A DNA stretch of 64,000 bases from Hyposmocoma kahamanoa (lineage: Eukaryota; Arthropoda; Insecta; Lepidoptera; Cosmopterigidae), in NCBI RefSeq assembly GCF_003589595.1, contig NW_020653715.1, positions 496,703-560,702 of the forward strand, read 5' to 3'. Numbering within the stretch: the first letter of the stretch is position 1; every line of letters starts with the position of its first letter. This document shows positions 31,579 through 43,650 of the stretch, piece after piece. The notes under the pieces are model-generated. The model made no database searches and was not told where the DNA came from. It was given only the letters and a program-made list of their open reading frames with translations. Position numbers and translations under genes: made by a program.

Positions 31579-31760
31579 ATTGGTCGAATTTAGAAAACAA
31601 CTCCAAAAAATATCTGGAATGATTGGATGAAAATTGCAACTGTCGGAAGGCGGTTGGAGGAAATATCTTGCAGGACTTCAGTGAACCAATAGGAGTGAGT
31701 TGCAGATAGAAGATGAATCTGCTACAAAACTGCTAGGTCGAGTTCATCAAAGAGTATAAA
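31579..31760. promoter_or_regulatory. CCAAT and TATA motifs upstream of exon 1
   Basis: ATTGG at 31579-31583 and CCAAT at 31686-31690 lie 140-250 bp upstream of the ATG of the minus-strand gene. A TATAAA at 31755-31760 points the other way (plus strand), with CCAAT 65 bp before it. These could form a promoter region, possibly divergent, but no plus-strand gene was found. Confidence 0.35.
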
Positions 31761-31881
31761 ACACAGACAGGACAATTTCCCACATGGCAGCCAGGGCATA
31801 ATCCTTTTGTACGATATTTTAAAAGAAAATATCCATTTGTCATGAAAACATACTACTTATAGTAATTTTATATTATTTATT

Positions 31882-32152
31882 AGTAGAAGCTCTTTGTGAC
31901 AGAGTTCGTCCAGGTAAGTACTGCCATCGTACCTATTTCTACAGCCAAGCAATAATGTGAGCATTACTGCTTTCAAGGGTAAGAGGTTGCTGGTGAAATT
32001 ACAGGCACATTGAACTAGTTAGCTTGTATCTCAGAGTGACAGAAATAGTGGCAAAGTCCGTTAGATTCTTGTGATACTGTTATGGACAGGCGTATCGCTT
32101 AGCACCAGGCGCACGACATGTTCGTCCCGTCACTCGGTATCATAAAAAAGAA
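31882..32152 (+). repeat. SINE M
   Basis: Sense orientation, from 'agaagctctttgtgacagagttcgtcc' to 'atcataaaaaa', nearly complete but diverged. Confidence 0.85.
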
Positions 32153-32990
32153 GTATGAATTATAGAAAAAAGATAACACAATTAGAACAAAACCTATTTA
32201 AGTTTTTTACATTAAAATGAAAAAAAAAGTAATATTAACAAATTTAATAATGAAAGTAATGTTATGTATGACTAATACAGAATTTTTACTATATTAGTTA
32301 TCATACATAATATTTTCGTTGTTTTAAGTCGTGCCTATCTTGAAAGCCCTACTTTACTTCGATCTGCTACTATCTTTTCGTATGGCGGTAAATAAATCTT
32401 CTCAGTAATTATATAATAACTTCCTAAGTACGATATAATTAGAAGTTAAAGAAGAAATAAAAAAAAGCACAACATATCTTACTTTTTTTCTAGTTAGGAG
32501 TCATACAGTTTAAAGCCTTGCAAATGTAAAAAAAGTATAAAAAATATCTATCAGATAGGTCCTGGCAGTCGTTCCCACAAGGACTCAACTCCTAGACATG
32601 TATCAGTAGTAATGATGTTTCTCACACATAAATAAAATTCGGTTCAAATAGTCACCATTCGAGGGAAAATCTTAACACCGCGATGCAGAAATTAAGTAAA
32701 AAGGATCAATGCCGTCTAGCGAATTTCTAAAGAACTATCTGACAAACAAAGCGGATTAGTAAACTCTTTGGTATAAATTGGGTTTGCTACATAAGTAAAT
32801 TAGTTAATTAATTTAAAATGTGTATCGCGTTTGCATTGCTGCTAAAAGTGGCCGTGTGTAACAGCTCTTACAAGCACTTGCTTACTAGCGTCGATAATAG
32901 AGCAAAAAAGTAGACACAGGAACTAACCTTTATTACAGGGTTTGTACTGCACTCGTTGCATTGATCGCGACGAGTAATAGGTAGACAGAT
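32153..32990. other. No gene recognised
   Basis: AT-rich, no repeat or exon supported. Confidence 0.45.
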
Positions 32991-32992
32991 GG

Positions 32993-33168
32993 TAACTTTC
33001 TTGGCTAACACAAAACTGGATTTGTCCCCTAATCTGCCACCCTTAGAATACTATCTTTAAATATAAATGAGATCTCTGCTGAAGTAACCCCTTTCCAAAA
33101 AAAAGGAATTATCGAAATCGGTTCACAAATATCGGAGTAATTGCATAACCTACACTCACTAAAAACAG
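32993..33168 (-). repeat. Repeat D, copy 3
   Basis: The sequence 'ctgccacccttagaatac...gaaatcggttcacaaatatcggagtaattgc' matches the reverse complement of repeat D. The 'accgacttc' end is missing. Confidence 0.65.
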
Positions 33169-33169
33169 C

Positions 33170-34505
33170 CTAATGGAGATTCAATTGAAAATTCAAATAT
33201 TTAACTACGTTTTTAGCTTCGAACTGTGCTATTTAATATGTACCAATTCCTTCATCTGGCAAATTGATTTATTCTATGGTAATCTCAGTAGCAATGGCGC
33301 CAGCTGTGTCGCGCCGTCTGGCTGCCTCCTACGACCTATATTATATTATATCATTAAAGCCCCACACAATTCATACAAAAAATAAGCGGCATATGGGTCT
33401 TGCCGCATTGGTTTTGTATTGTAAATTCATTGGTGAAGACCCTCTTAATACATACAAACAGTACTTTACATAAGGGTCTTGTTGTACTCGACAGACCGTA
33501 GATTGCTTTGTAAAGTCTCTTTGATTCCTAACAAGTAGTATGCATTCGTGAGACTTAAGCATTGGAAAATATTTATAGAAAAATATTTTTGTTTCATGAG
33601 GTCACTTGTTTTCTTAGTAAATCAGGTCCTAATCTCTAATCTTAAGCACATAATCGTTAGGATAAGAAATTGATGGTTTTATCGTAGACCGGCGAAAGAA
33701 TTTTGTAGGAATGTTAAAATGCAAAACGGTGACAACAATTATCCGCAGGGCTAAAAACGCCGCATTGGCAGAATTCACATTTCAAATCGCAAAAAGGTCA
33801 CTTAACTGACATTCATATTATGAATTGCTATCAATTTATACAACGCAATTCATTTATTTGACATTGTTCTATAGAAATGCGTAAAAGGGTGCAGAACATA
33901 GGAATTTCTTTTATGTCAAACAGCAGAATCTTAAGAAGTTATTCGAGAGCAACATTTTACAATTCATTACTATTCGAATAATTGAACTTTCATTCGAATT
34001 TCCGGACTCCGAAATTAGCGGGCTTTATGGGTTAAATAAAAGTTTGTGTCATAAACCATATAAGAATTTGAGCCTTATCCGAGAGGTGGAAAAAGTATAA
34101 CTACCAAGATAAGTGTAAGAATCATCACTACAATACATTCATGTAATTTCTATTTATGATTTAACTGTTTTGTATAAAGTACCTATTAAGTGCATTGAGT
34201 TTTTAAGCATCTGGGTTTATTGAAGCCAGGGTAGGTATACCACAAAATGCAACAAGTCCATATCTCCAAATGCGTGAGAGCTGTGACAGTGGCCTTCAAC
34301 AATGAACATTTCAAGTGAAAGTACACCAATTTTCCACGATCATAATGTAATAAAGGGTAATATTAAGTCAGTCTTAAGTAACCAATGGTAATCATCTAAT
34401 TTTTTCAAATATATAATAGACACACTTGGCCACAATCTCACCTGATATTAATTATTCACTGTAGCCTTGAATAGCCCCAAATGGTTGCAATGGTTTTTGT
34501 ATTAA
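33170..34505. other. No gene recognised
   Basis: Overlapping frames near 33173-33562 on both strands lack splice signals and known motifs. The rest is AT-rich and apparently unique. Confidence 0.45.
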
Positions 34506-34510
34506 ACGTG

Positions 34511-35604
34511 GGGCGCACTATTAAGTTTAGTTTGAGGATAAATGGTCAGAAGTGAATTTATTGTTTCTCAAAATATTCTCCGTTAGCGTTAATGCACTTT
34601 TTCATACGAATGAACCAATTTTGAAAACATTTATGCCACTCCTCCGTGACAATCTCTGAAACATATTTTTCATACTCTTCGACAGCCTCTTCAGGTGATG
34701 AAAATCGTTGACCGCGTAACTGGTTCTTAATTTTTGGAAAAAAAGTCACAAGGTGTCAGGTCGGGACTATACGCGGGATGGCTCATAAGGTCAACGTTGT
34801 TCACCTTCAAAAATTCATTTGATAGTCTGGCCGTGTGAGCACTGGCATTATCGTGGTGCAAGATGATACGGCGTTTGTGAACCTCCGGCAAACAAATGGT
34901 CGTGTACCAATCATTATTCACGGTACAACGATTCTCCAAAGCAACAGTAGCCACGTGTTCAGTTTTATTAAGAAGCAATCATCCGCTTAGAGGCACTTTG
35001 CACCCGCGCCACTTTGGTTGGTTTCGGCTCATCTCGAAAGAACCATACGCTCGATTGCTGCTTTGTTTTGGGATCGTAACTGTAAATCCATGTCCAAGAG
35101 ACGCGATCCGTTTTTTGAGCCTCAGTCAAATTGTGTGGGATCCACCGAGAGCACAACTTTTTCGCACCCAAATGTTGTATGGTATTGATTGTATTTGACT
35201 CATGCCTATAGATGCCCGAATCTTATGGTATGTCATATGCCTGTCTGTTTCGACTATACGGCGCACAGCATCGATGTTTTTGTTGTTCACAGCAGTGGAC
35301 GGGCGACCATCACGAAAGTCGTCACTGAGATTCACACGACCGCGTTTGAATTCTGTAAACCAGCTATAAATAAGCGTCTAGCATGGTGCTTCCTCGTCAA
35401 AAGCGGTTTGAAACCGAGCGAAGCTCCGCTGAGCTGTTAAATTACACTTAAAGCCGTAGAAAATGACGCCACAATGTAAAAACAAGTGATAGTCAGATGA
35501 AACTAACTGTATTCTACAGCCAAAAAGTTCCCTTTCAAATGCTGTAATTACTTTTTAAATATTGTTTATGTAAGTGATCAGTTCCGGAAACTTGCAGTGC
35601 GCCC
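34511..35604 (-). mobile_element. Dead mariner transposon
   Basis: Imperfect terminal repeats start GGGCGCACT on both sides (34511 and, inverted, ending at 35604), with TA beside the right end. Length is about 1.1 kb. The minus strand carries transposase pieces in four frames: FKRGRVNLSDDFRDGRPST, CSRWIPHNLTEAQKTDRV, ILHHDNASAHTA and PAYSPDLTPCDFF. The spacing of the last two Asp residues fits DD34D. The segment that should hold the first catalytic Asp is deleted between RVSW and TWIYSYD. Several frameshifts and an early stop confirm inactivity. Confidence 0.9.
34558..35450 (-). pseudogene. mariner transposase remnant
   Basis: Reading from about 35450 down, pieces at 35400-35126, 35171-34968, 34978-34727 and 34749-34558 overlap in shifted frames and give the transposase in order, from the helix-turn-helix region to the C-terminus (WHKCFQNWFIRMKKC). 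At least three frameshifts, a stop upstream of WFTEFKRGR and the lost first Asp make it non-functional. Confidence 0.88.
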
Positions 35605-36950
35605 TATGTAACACTTATTTCTTCAGATTCTACCAAAAGTTTAGTATGCCGAAGGTGTAAGGAAGTAATAAGAATAAGGCAGACCTACAAAATTTGAAAA
35701 CAGCACATCTATAATAGGAAAAGATACCATTTACTTATTGCTAAAATGGTTTGTATCTACATACCCAAGCAATTTTGCATTTCTCTATTATTAGTGTCAT
35801 TTATTTCTATGTGCGTTTAGATAATTCCTTTTCAAACACTTATGTTGAAATAAAACCAATTTTAAGGTCAAACTACTTATATTTAACAATTAAAAAATAA
35901 CATTTTTTTACAGATAATTTGATTATTTATGTGGAGATCAATCATGACTCATTTGTGCGGCATCATCATGTGCTCAAATCCCATCTTGAAACACTTCACC
36001 AAACCGAACCCGCGTCCAGATTGCCCAACAACCCCATGTCAGTTTCGGACAGAGAGCTTCCGAGGAGGTTCTTCAATCACTGGCATTAGCATTTATGTCG
36101 GCAGCATTTTTTTCAAAAATTTGCTTTTGTAGATGTTGATATAGTTACTGAAACGAATGTTCATTGATTACAACCTTCATGTTACTTTTACTATTAAATA
36201 TTTCTGTGTGGTACTTACAACCGACCATTGCTTTGGTGTCTTACTGGTGCCCGATCCCTAAGCATTTATCAAGTTTGCCATTACTTGTCAAAGGCGCAGA
36301 CAATCTGCTCTAGCTCGCGTCGTACTATTATCATAACACCGAGCCCTAGCTAGGTTGTGGTTGCGCTCCATGTCAAGCAGAATGGTCCACAGACAATCAG
36401 TTACTCTTGAACATCTCTTCATATACAAAAATATGAAGTTAATTGTTAGAATGACAGCATATCGCTTTGAAATAAATGAAAAGAGCTTCAATTATATCAC
36501 TTACTTGTTTTATTTTCACGAAGTAATTGATGTGATGATTATAACAACACAACACTTTGTAAACTGATCCAATCAAGTCTTCGTGAATCATAAGTGGAAG
36601 CTTTATTGTTGATCACAAAAACACATTTTAAACATTATAAAACCACTTCAAATTAATTAAGAACATTATTTGAGATTGTTTGTTGTTGACAACTTCTAAC
36701 TTATTGCCAGCCGAAACATTGAAAATTTATGAAATTCTTGGTTTCTTGGTAATTTAATCTTTTTATATAGTTGTTTTATCAATGAACATACTTAATTACA
36801 CTAAAGTCTCGTAATAAACCATTTATGAATATTAAAAAATATAAAATAAAACAATCCGTAAAGTTACGGTTTTGCTTTTTATTGATGTAGCAATTATAAC
36901 GCCTATGCAGAATCTGCTGGTGAATTGAATTGGATATAATTCATCGGAAG
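35605..36950. other. No gene recognised
   Basis: Small frames at 35929-36132 (plus) and 36288-36491 (minus) have no motif or splice support. Confidence 0.45.
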
Positions 36951-36952
36951 TT

Positions 36953-37050
36953 TTGCGATTTAAACCTCTGAGGAGCGCTGCAACTGTCATGGATAGGCGT
37001 GTCGCTCATCGGCAGACACAAGACTTGTTCATCCCGTCGCTTGATGTCGT
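36953..37050 (+). repeat. SINE M 3' fragment
   Basis: It runs from 'gcgatttaaacctctgagg' to 'cttgttcatcccgtcgcttgatg'. Confidence 0.75.
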
Positions 37051-37109
37051 ACTTAAATAATTGTAACTTTTTATGAAAAAAGACCTCAAAAGCAAACGAA
37101 TTTACACTT

Positions 37110-37365
37110 TTTTTGCCAAGTTTTATTGACATTGGTTACCGGAAAGTGCGCAAAACCGGATTCATACCCTAGTTTGCCACCTTTAGATGTAAAATACTTT
37201 CTTTAAATTTAAATGGGACCAATACTGAGGTACTCGAGTTCCAACAAAAAAAGGATCATCAAAATCCGTTCACAAATAATGGAGTTATCGCGTAACATAT
37301 ACACATAAAAAAGTACAGCCGAATTGAACTTCCTGCTTTTTTCGAAGTTGGCTAAAAAAAGAAAT
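37110..37365 (-). repeat. Repeat D, copy 4
   Basis: Near-complete reverse complement, from 'ttgccaagttttattgaca' to 'tttcgaagttggctaaaaaaag'. Confidence 0.75.
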
Positions 37366-37915
37366 AATATGCATAAACAATGCTCCGAAAAACAAAGGCC
37401 ATAATTTTACTGTGCACAGAATTATTGGCGTGGCGATACATCATTCCAGAATTCTCTATCTAGAATGTGTCACTTTTACAATTATTTAGCGACTCGGAAC
37501 GACCAGCTTGATATTGTTGCTGCAAGCTTCGCTGTACACAGAAAAAGTATAATAATCGGTCTTCCGTAAACAGAACGTACTCATGAATAAGTACGTCCGA
37601 AGACCCAACAAACTGCAATGGGAAAAGCGCTAAATGCCAAATGTACATTACAATGTACGCGGTTCAATGCACAACGGGAACAGCCAACAGTTCCGGTACC
37701 AATCTGAACAATAGGAGGGCGCTGTACGCACCCTGGATAGCTGATCCAAGGCACTAGCCTTTTGAGAACTGGATGAAGTCCCTGCAAACGTGCTGATCTA
37801 GGATCACGACCTGACTGAGATGGTCCCTGTGCGGGCTTACTTTGCACAGGTTATAGTGCCCTTTTTGTATACCCTAAGGGTCCGTAGAAAGTTTTTAAAA
37901 CTAAAACTCCATGTA
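37366..37915. other. Unclassified, no gene recognised
   Basis: A GC-richer patch (37580-37850) has an 88-codon minus frame (FSAFPIAVCWVFGRTYS at its end). I cannot assign it. It could be a transposon remnant. Confidence 0.35.
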
Positions 37916-37917
37916 AA

Positions 37918-38280
37918 ACAATTCATCCAGGATAGTACTGCCACCTTACTTATGTCAGTCCCATATACATACTAAATAAAGGCAGCCATTCATTCGTCTA
38001 TATGGCTTCGTTAACACTTTCACGTAAAAGAATATGAAGTTGAGTTATTATAATTTTCTAAATGCATGTGTACATTGTGAGTTCTACAACATTAGCTATT
38101 TCTTTTAGGGTGCTGGTGAAATTACAGGCACATGGGACTTGGCAACGGGTGCAGTAGTAGTGCCTGTTCTCTATGATTTAAAGCTCTGAATGACACTGCA
38201 ACTGTTATGAGTAGGGGTGTCGCTTACCAGCAGGCGCAACACTTGTTCTTCCCGTCACTTGGAATCATAAAAAAGACTGA
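37918..38280 (+). repeat. SINE M in two pieces
   Basis: The head side ('aattcatccaggatagtactgccacc', 37918-37965) and the tail side (38105-38280, ending 'atcataaaaaag') are separated by about 140 bp that are not SINE. This suggests an insertion or replacement. Confidence 0.75.
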
Positions 38281-38334
38281 TGATGACTATGGTGTCTTTC
38301 TTCCCAGTTAGCTAAATGTATTTTTACCAAAAAG

Positions 38335-38395
38335 TCAAGGGTACATGCCGCTACATAGATTCGAACCGTAGACCTCTCAATTGAAAAATGAACCG
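38335..38395 (-). repeat. SINE A head fragment
   Basis: Minus strand: 'caattgagaggtctacggttcgaatc' matches the head at 18745. Confidence 0.55.
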
Positions 38396-38694
38396 TTCTC
38401 CAGTACAACCTCCAATCAAAGTATACCGTTATTTAAACCAGATTGTTGTAAAACAAAGCTCTGCCATTGTACTGGTGGTCCCAATGCTTGCTAAAAAGAA
38501 ATTATTCAATTTCCATATTACAACATTAAGTAAGTCTAAAGTCGTCAAAAGGTTTGTCCTCAATGGCGGATGGAGGCTAAGTAAAACAAAGGAGGATCGC
38601 GAATATAATACCTCTTTGTATTTCACGTCAAGGAAGGAAGACAGGAGGGTAGGATCCTCCCTCTATTCTAAATAGTAACTCGAAATGGAATGCT

Positions 38695-38890
38695 CATAAA
38701 TAATAATCATAATTTCCAACACAACCGTACCAATTCCCTAGGGTCATTCTCTGTACTATGATACCCAGAACAATCAGACCAATTAAGGAAAGTTCATTTC
38801 CCAAATTGATCCTACCGGGAATCGAACCCGGGACCTCCTCATCCATCGTCTACAGTGCAAACCGTTGGACCAGCGGGGTAACCACCGAGT
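38695..38890 (-). repeat. tRNA-headed SINE (type D)
   Basis: Minus strand: 'ccccgctggtccaacggtttgcac' gives the A-box region and 'cgggttcgattcc' the B-box, with an insert in the anticodon region. The body has 'gtctgattgttctgggtatc'. The 61-residue plus frame across it is a shadow. Confidence 0.75.
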
Positions 38891-39304
38891 ATGTCTTTTC
38901 TTTTTTTTTATTAGTATTTACGTTCTTGCTAAATAATAAGTAGATATCTATTTATGAGGGCTTATGTTTTTGTTAATTATTTATTTATTTATGTAATAAG
39001 TACATGCACTTAATCCTTATATTTATTTATTTATCATTAAAAATACCAACATTGTAGGACAATATCACAAATAATAGTCGAGAACAGCTTGAATGGTGGA
39101 TTATTATTATTTATCTAGGTTAAGATTTTATTAAGAAGAGAACTGTACTCAGCAGTGACACTTAAAGATTTGCTACAAAACAGCCTGTACATGCACCCAG
39201 CCGAACCGGTTCCGCTTCACCAAAACGCGTACCAGTATAGATTGCTATGCTGGTACGCGTACACTTACTATACGTATACTTATAGATATACTTACGGTTT
39301 TACT

Positions 39305-39500
39305 ACCATGATATTCAATTACTTAATGTGGAATTACTCCACAAGTTTGTTATAATTATTAATACAAAGATCGAACATAAAAAAAATTCCTTCTGTGTAT
39401 GTTTTGCCAATCCAGGGCAACCGCTCTACCAACTGAGCCACAGATCGAGTCAGTAATTTCTCTATGCGTTTGTCACAAATTTTTGTTTTTTGGTTTTTAA
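39305..39500 (-). repeat. SINE C, degraded
   Basis: Minus strand shows a perfect A-box region (TGGCTCAGTTGGTAGAGCGG), but the B-box is lost. The tail 'aagtttgttataattattaatacaaagatcgaac' matches the family. Confidence 0.7.
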
Positions 39501-39904
39501 AGGTTTTTTGCCGCAGCGTGGGATAAATCTATGAAATATTATTAATATTTTTTTTTATGTTTGTCGCGTCTTTGTTCTGATATCATTAATAAAGCACCGA
39601 AAGGCACTCGATCTGATGTTTTTATACAAAATTATTCATGGCGTTATAGACGCACTTGACGTCCTGGAATGTCTGTACCTATCCGTCACTCGGCCCGGTA
39701 GCCGCCTAGACAGACGTAAAAGTTTCACTTCCTACTTGTAAAACTTATCTTGGTCAACACTGTTCACGGTATCGCATATACTCTTCCACAATGCTCTCAA
39801 TTAAAAATTAATTATTCGTTACAAAATATCTCAAAATAGTATATGCAAATTATTAATTCATTTCTTTTATGCACTTTTTTTAACGAAATATGATTTTTTT
39901 AAAT
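39501..39904. other. No gene recognised
   Basis: AT-rich, with a poly(T) run near 39547. Nothing supported. Confidence 0.45.
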
Positions 39905-40255
39905 ATTATGTAGGCAGAAAACAAGCTACGGCACGCCTGATGGAAAGCGGTCACCGTCGCCTATAAACGCCTGCAACACCAGGCAGGGGCGTTACGAGTG
40001 CGTTGCCAACCCTATAGGACCCTTTTCAAACCCCTTTTAAATGACTCCTTGCTGTATTCCTGCGGGAAAACCCCGACAGGGAGTGAACTCATTCATTCCA
40101 CAAACTAATTGTACGTGAGAAGAAGCTACTCTGAAAATGTACAGTACGAGTCAACTCGGTCCCAGAGTGTTCCAAAGGTTATCGTCTTCAGATCAAGTAA
40201 GGTATATTCTTCTCGTATCGTAACGTCAGTCAGCTTATTTTAGAATGGTATCCAG
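39905..40255 (-). repeat. Dispersed lepidopteran repeat, probable LINE 3' region
   Basis: Words such as 'ggcacgcctgatggaaagcggtcaccg', 'aacaccaggcag', 'gcgttgccaacc' and 'tcattccacaaac' are in the order of a repeat I recall from many lepidopteran genomes. It is seen once here, so the class and strand are tentative. Confidence 0.45.
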
Positions 40256-41120
40256 TTTTGTGAACTGAATAAAAAAATATCATTCATTCAATTGCGATTA
40301 AACTTTCTTGAGTTGTTACGCCCACGCCTAATATACTGATCTTTAATTAATTTAGGTACAATATATTCAACCTGGAAGCAGATATGCAAGTATAATGGAA
40401 TTTATTGTGTCTTGGGTACAGTTAATTACATTTTAATATAATGTTAATTAGGATTTCTAAATTCCAAATATTCTTTATTACTAATAGTAGTTTAAAAGTA
40501 TATCCTTGTAGTAATTTAATGTCATTTAGTAGATTATCAAAAATCTTGATGCAATTATTCGTATATTTTTATGGCAACTAGTTTGGTATAATTGATTCAT
40601 AATGTTGAGAGTGAGTCTTGACAAATACATGAACGTCTCTAACATATATGCTGGCGAGAGGAAGCATATAGAGCTTTTTTCAACAAGGGGTCGCATTATT
40701 TTTTTAGAGTTTCATGGAAATCCAATGACACTGTAGTAATACGATAACTTTGATCTAATGCTGAAACCAGGACATTCTACAGACTACCCGTGACTTTATT
40801 GACTTTTTAAAGAACCCAGTTTTGTATCTTGGGTATTTTTTACTTCACTTAAGTGTTACTTAGTTAATTTATAAAGCATTATTAATAAAAATCAATCACC
40901 ACTAACATTCAATTACAAACTTTTATAACAAAGATTAATTCAAATAAATAAGTTTTAATGTAATTTTCCATCTTGATTTATAAAGAACAGTTATGACAAT
41001 ACAGTACGCTACTGGAAAGGAATTAAGTAAAATATTTTTATTTGAAATAGTAGACGGGGACAGGTCATAAGCCCGTCAATAACACAGAGCATATCAACTA
41101 AAAACTGTGGTAAACGCATT
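40256..41120. other. No gene recognised
   Basis: AT-rich and apparently unique. Confidence 0.45.
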
Positions 41121-41124
41121 CGGA

Positions 41125-41735
41125 TCAACTACTTTAAATTTTTATTGAATTGATATTTAATTAGTTTTTATGTGAAATTACTCCACTAGTTTGTTAAAAT
41201 TATTAATACAAAGATCGAAGCCGTGGTAGCCTAATGGTTTGACCTACTGCCTCTCAAGCGGAAGGTCGTAGGTTTGAGTCCGGGCTCGCACCTCTGAGTT
41301 TCTCGGAATTTATGTGCGAAATTTTATTTGAAATTTATCATGAGCTTTTCCTTGAAGGAAAACGTCGTTATGAAACCTGCACGTTGAAGCTTCACAACCC
41401 TCGGAAAACGTGTGAAGTCCCCAACCCGCATTGGGCCAGCGCGCTGGCGCGTGGCGGACTATGGCCTAAGCCCTCGTCTGAAAGGAGACCCGTGCTCAGC
41501 ACTGGGACATGTAAATGGGTTGATGATGATGATGACAAAGACCGAACACTCAGAAAAATCCCTTCGATGCGACCGGATTCGAACCGACGTCTTCTAGCAT
41601 ACCGTGGCAGACACTATACCAAACAGAGCGAACCAGCTGACATCACGAATTTTTCTATGTGTTTGTTGTCGTATCTTTGTATTTGTTGTTTTCCGACGAC
41701 ATTATAACCGTCGCGACATCTATGAGAAATCTTAA
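41125..41735 (-). repeat. SINE C split by SINE A
   Basis: 41125-41219 and 41535-41735 are the two halves of one SINE C copy. The sequence ACAAAGATCGAA at the break (41208-41219) is repeated as ACAAAGACCGAA (41535-41546), a 12-bp target-site duplication made by the SINE A insertion. Confidence 0.88.
41220..41534 (+). repeat. SINE A (TGATGA type), full length
   Basis: Head 'gccgtggtagcctaatggtttgac' (A-box) and 'ggtttgagtcc' (B-box). The body has 'gggccagcgcgctggcg', 'gagacccgtgctcagcactggg' and a (TGATGA) tail. It is bracketed by a 12-bp duplication, so both ends are exact. Other copies: 18713, 38335, 52535. Confidence 0.92.
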
Positions 41736-41764
41736 GTACCTTTACAGCTACCAGACCTGGCTAG

Positions 41765-41890
41765 AGTTGTATTTAAATTTTTATTGAATTGATATTCAAT
41801 TATTTTTTATGTGAAACTACTCCCCCAGTTTGTTATAATTTATTAATACAAAGATCGAACACTCAGAAAATATTCCTTCGATACACTATT
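41765..41890 (-). repeat. SINE C 3' half
   Basis: It repeats 'atttaaatttttattgaattgatattcaatt' to 'aatattccttcgatac', directly downstream of the previous copy in the same orientation. Confidence 0.8.
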
Positions 41891-42004
41891 TTACTTAATA
41901 ATTATATCAATACCTGTAGATACATATGTATACTTCACGCGCTTTTACCATCGGGGTAGACAGAAAGTACAGCCTTGTCACGAATTGCGAATTTATTCAA
42001 ATCG

Positions 42005-42095
42005 AGTAAATGTCAGTTATAAACACGCAAAATAGGCGCTTTGTCGTCGAGTTGCGGATACCAGCCCGTTGCACCAAGTACCAAGTACCAAGTAT
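42005..42095 (+). mobile_element. LINE 3' end fragment (family of 46797)
   Basis: The sequence 'aaaataggcgctttgtcgtcgagttgcggataccagcccgtt' is nearly identical to 47008-47050. Only the terminal 80 bp remain, with 'accaagt' duplicated. Confidence 0.7.
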
Positions 42096-42129
42096 GTCAG
42101 TTATAAAAGTTATTACAGTTGACATGAAA

Positions 42130-42290
42130 ACAATGTAAAGATGAGGTGGTCCCGGGTTCGATTCATGAAAAGACCGATTAGGAAAGTGAAATTTTCTAAA
42201 TTGCTTTTGGGCTGAGTGTTCATTATTTTGATACCCAATGTAAGGAAAATTCCATAATTGGTGTGTTTTTGTGGCATATTACATTACACC
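42130..42290 (+). repeat. SINE D fragment
   Basis: It runs from 'gatgaggtggtcccgggttcgattc' through 'gattaggaaagtgaaattt' to 'ttgatacccaatg', matching the copy at 38695 in reverse. Confidence 0.65.
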
Positions 42291-43575
42291 GTCACATTAT
42301 TTTAATCAAAGGAATGAACAGAAAGAGATTGGCACTCCAGTCGGTATGTTCTCCATGTTCTCACCAGTTTTCCTTACAACAACAAACGTAATATTAAATG
42401 ATAACAAGAAACTTTTCATTAAAACAATAAACTTGTCGGAAGACTTTATGGATGTTACTCTCTGATAACACAACGGAAATTAAATTTTGGTTTAGTATTA
42501 CCTAGAAATATACATCGCTCGCAAAACAGATAGCCGATGGAAGTCAAAGATATATAAATAATGCCTATTCACTCTCGCCTTGAAATACCCAAGTTATAGC
42601 ATTCAAGCAATAAGTCTGCAGTCAGAGAATTGAATGTATCAGATTTAATAGACTTGTAAAACGATAAATTATACAACCCAGTTTTAAGCATCAACAAAGC
42701 CCCTATAGAAAGAACCTTTTACTTTATTAATTCACCATGATCCACTTTCCCCACCGCCCGCGGCGCGGTCCGGAGCCAAGAGCAGGTTCTACAAGCCTTT
42801 GATTTATTACCTTTGTCAATCCGACTATTAGAGATAAATTGTTTATGATATTTGAGGATCATGCATCTTACTGTAGCGGCCCTCCGTTCTGAAATACAAT
42901 GACGCAAATCGTGTCACGGCGGTTAAAATATCGAGTGGGAGGCATCTCTTCATCCTACCAGGATCTCGAGTGAGCCCTTGTTTAAATTGTGTTCTTGACA
43001 TTGAAAGTTTGTATGATTGAGCAATTTAATTTCTATTTTGTCGTGGTCTTTATTACTAAACGACATGTTGAAATTTCTTCGTGACATCTGTCACCAGCTT
43101 TGTCCAAAACTTCGTTTTGTCGTCAGTTGTTCCTGAGCGATGAACAATATCTGTCAATAATTTTTTAAATCTTTTCTTAACTTTTCGTCCTCTGTTATTA
43201 TGTGCACAGTTCAGGAATAGAGTTTCCTACCTGCGAGTATATTTTCGAGCACATACAACCCGCATATCATAAGCATCCCCTGAACGAACTCGTTCCATCG
43301 TAGACATTAGCTTTGCTCTAAGGTAGTGATCGAGAGCAAGTCCAGTGATTTAAAAAAAGTTACTGGCATATTTGGAATTTCTAATTTTTAAACGCAATAT
43401 ACAAATGACTTAAATTAGAAATTGGGAAGACAACAATCTCGCTTATCTGTGGAAATAACAACCTTGAACCATAAGCGAATGGTCACGGAGACTAGTTACA
43501 GGCAACGACTATGATATGAGGTTGTTATTGACGAGACCAGAGTTCAAAATTGAATAATTACTTATTTTTTTAATC
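42291..43575. other. No gene recognised
   Basis: Small frames only (42271-42465 plus, 42719-42907 minus). Near 42885 a minus-strand acceptor and GTAAGA donor lie only 17 nt apart, too little to call an exon. Confidence 0.4.
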
Positions 43576-43579
43576 TTGA

Positions 43580-43650
43580 TACTTTGATATACAGGAATCT
43601 TATTATAGAAACGCATACGTTGCGAAATGCCTGAATGCCATTGGTAAATA
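43580..43650 (-). mobile_element. LINE fragment (48-kb family)
   Basis: The sequence 'aggaatcttattatagaaacgcatacgttgc' matches the coding 3' end around 48140-48170. Confidence 0.5.

Noticed and set aside
41312..41707. 131-residue plus frame with a DDDDK stretch
   Set aside because: It translates SINE A, its TGATGA tail and SINE C.
42870..42900. Micro-exon between a TTTCAG acceptor and GTAAGA donor on the minus strand
   Set aside because: Only 17 nt with no partner exons in phase; too likely by chance.
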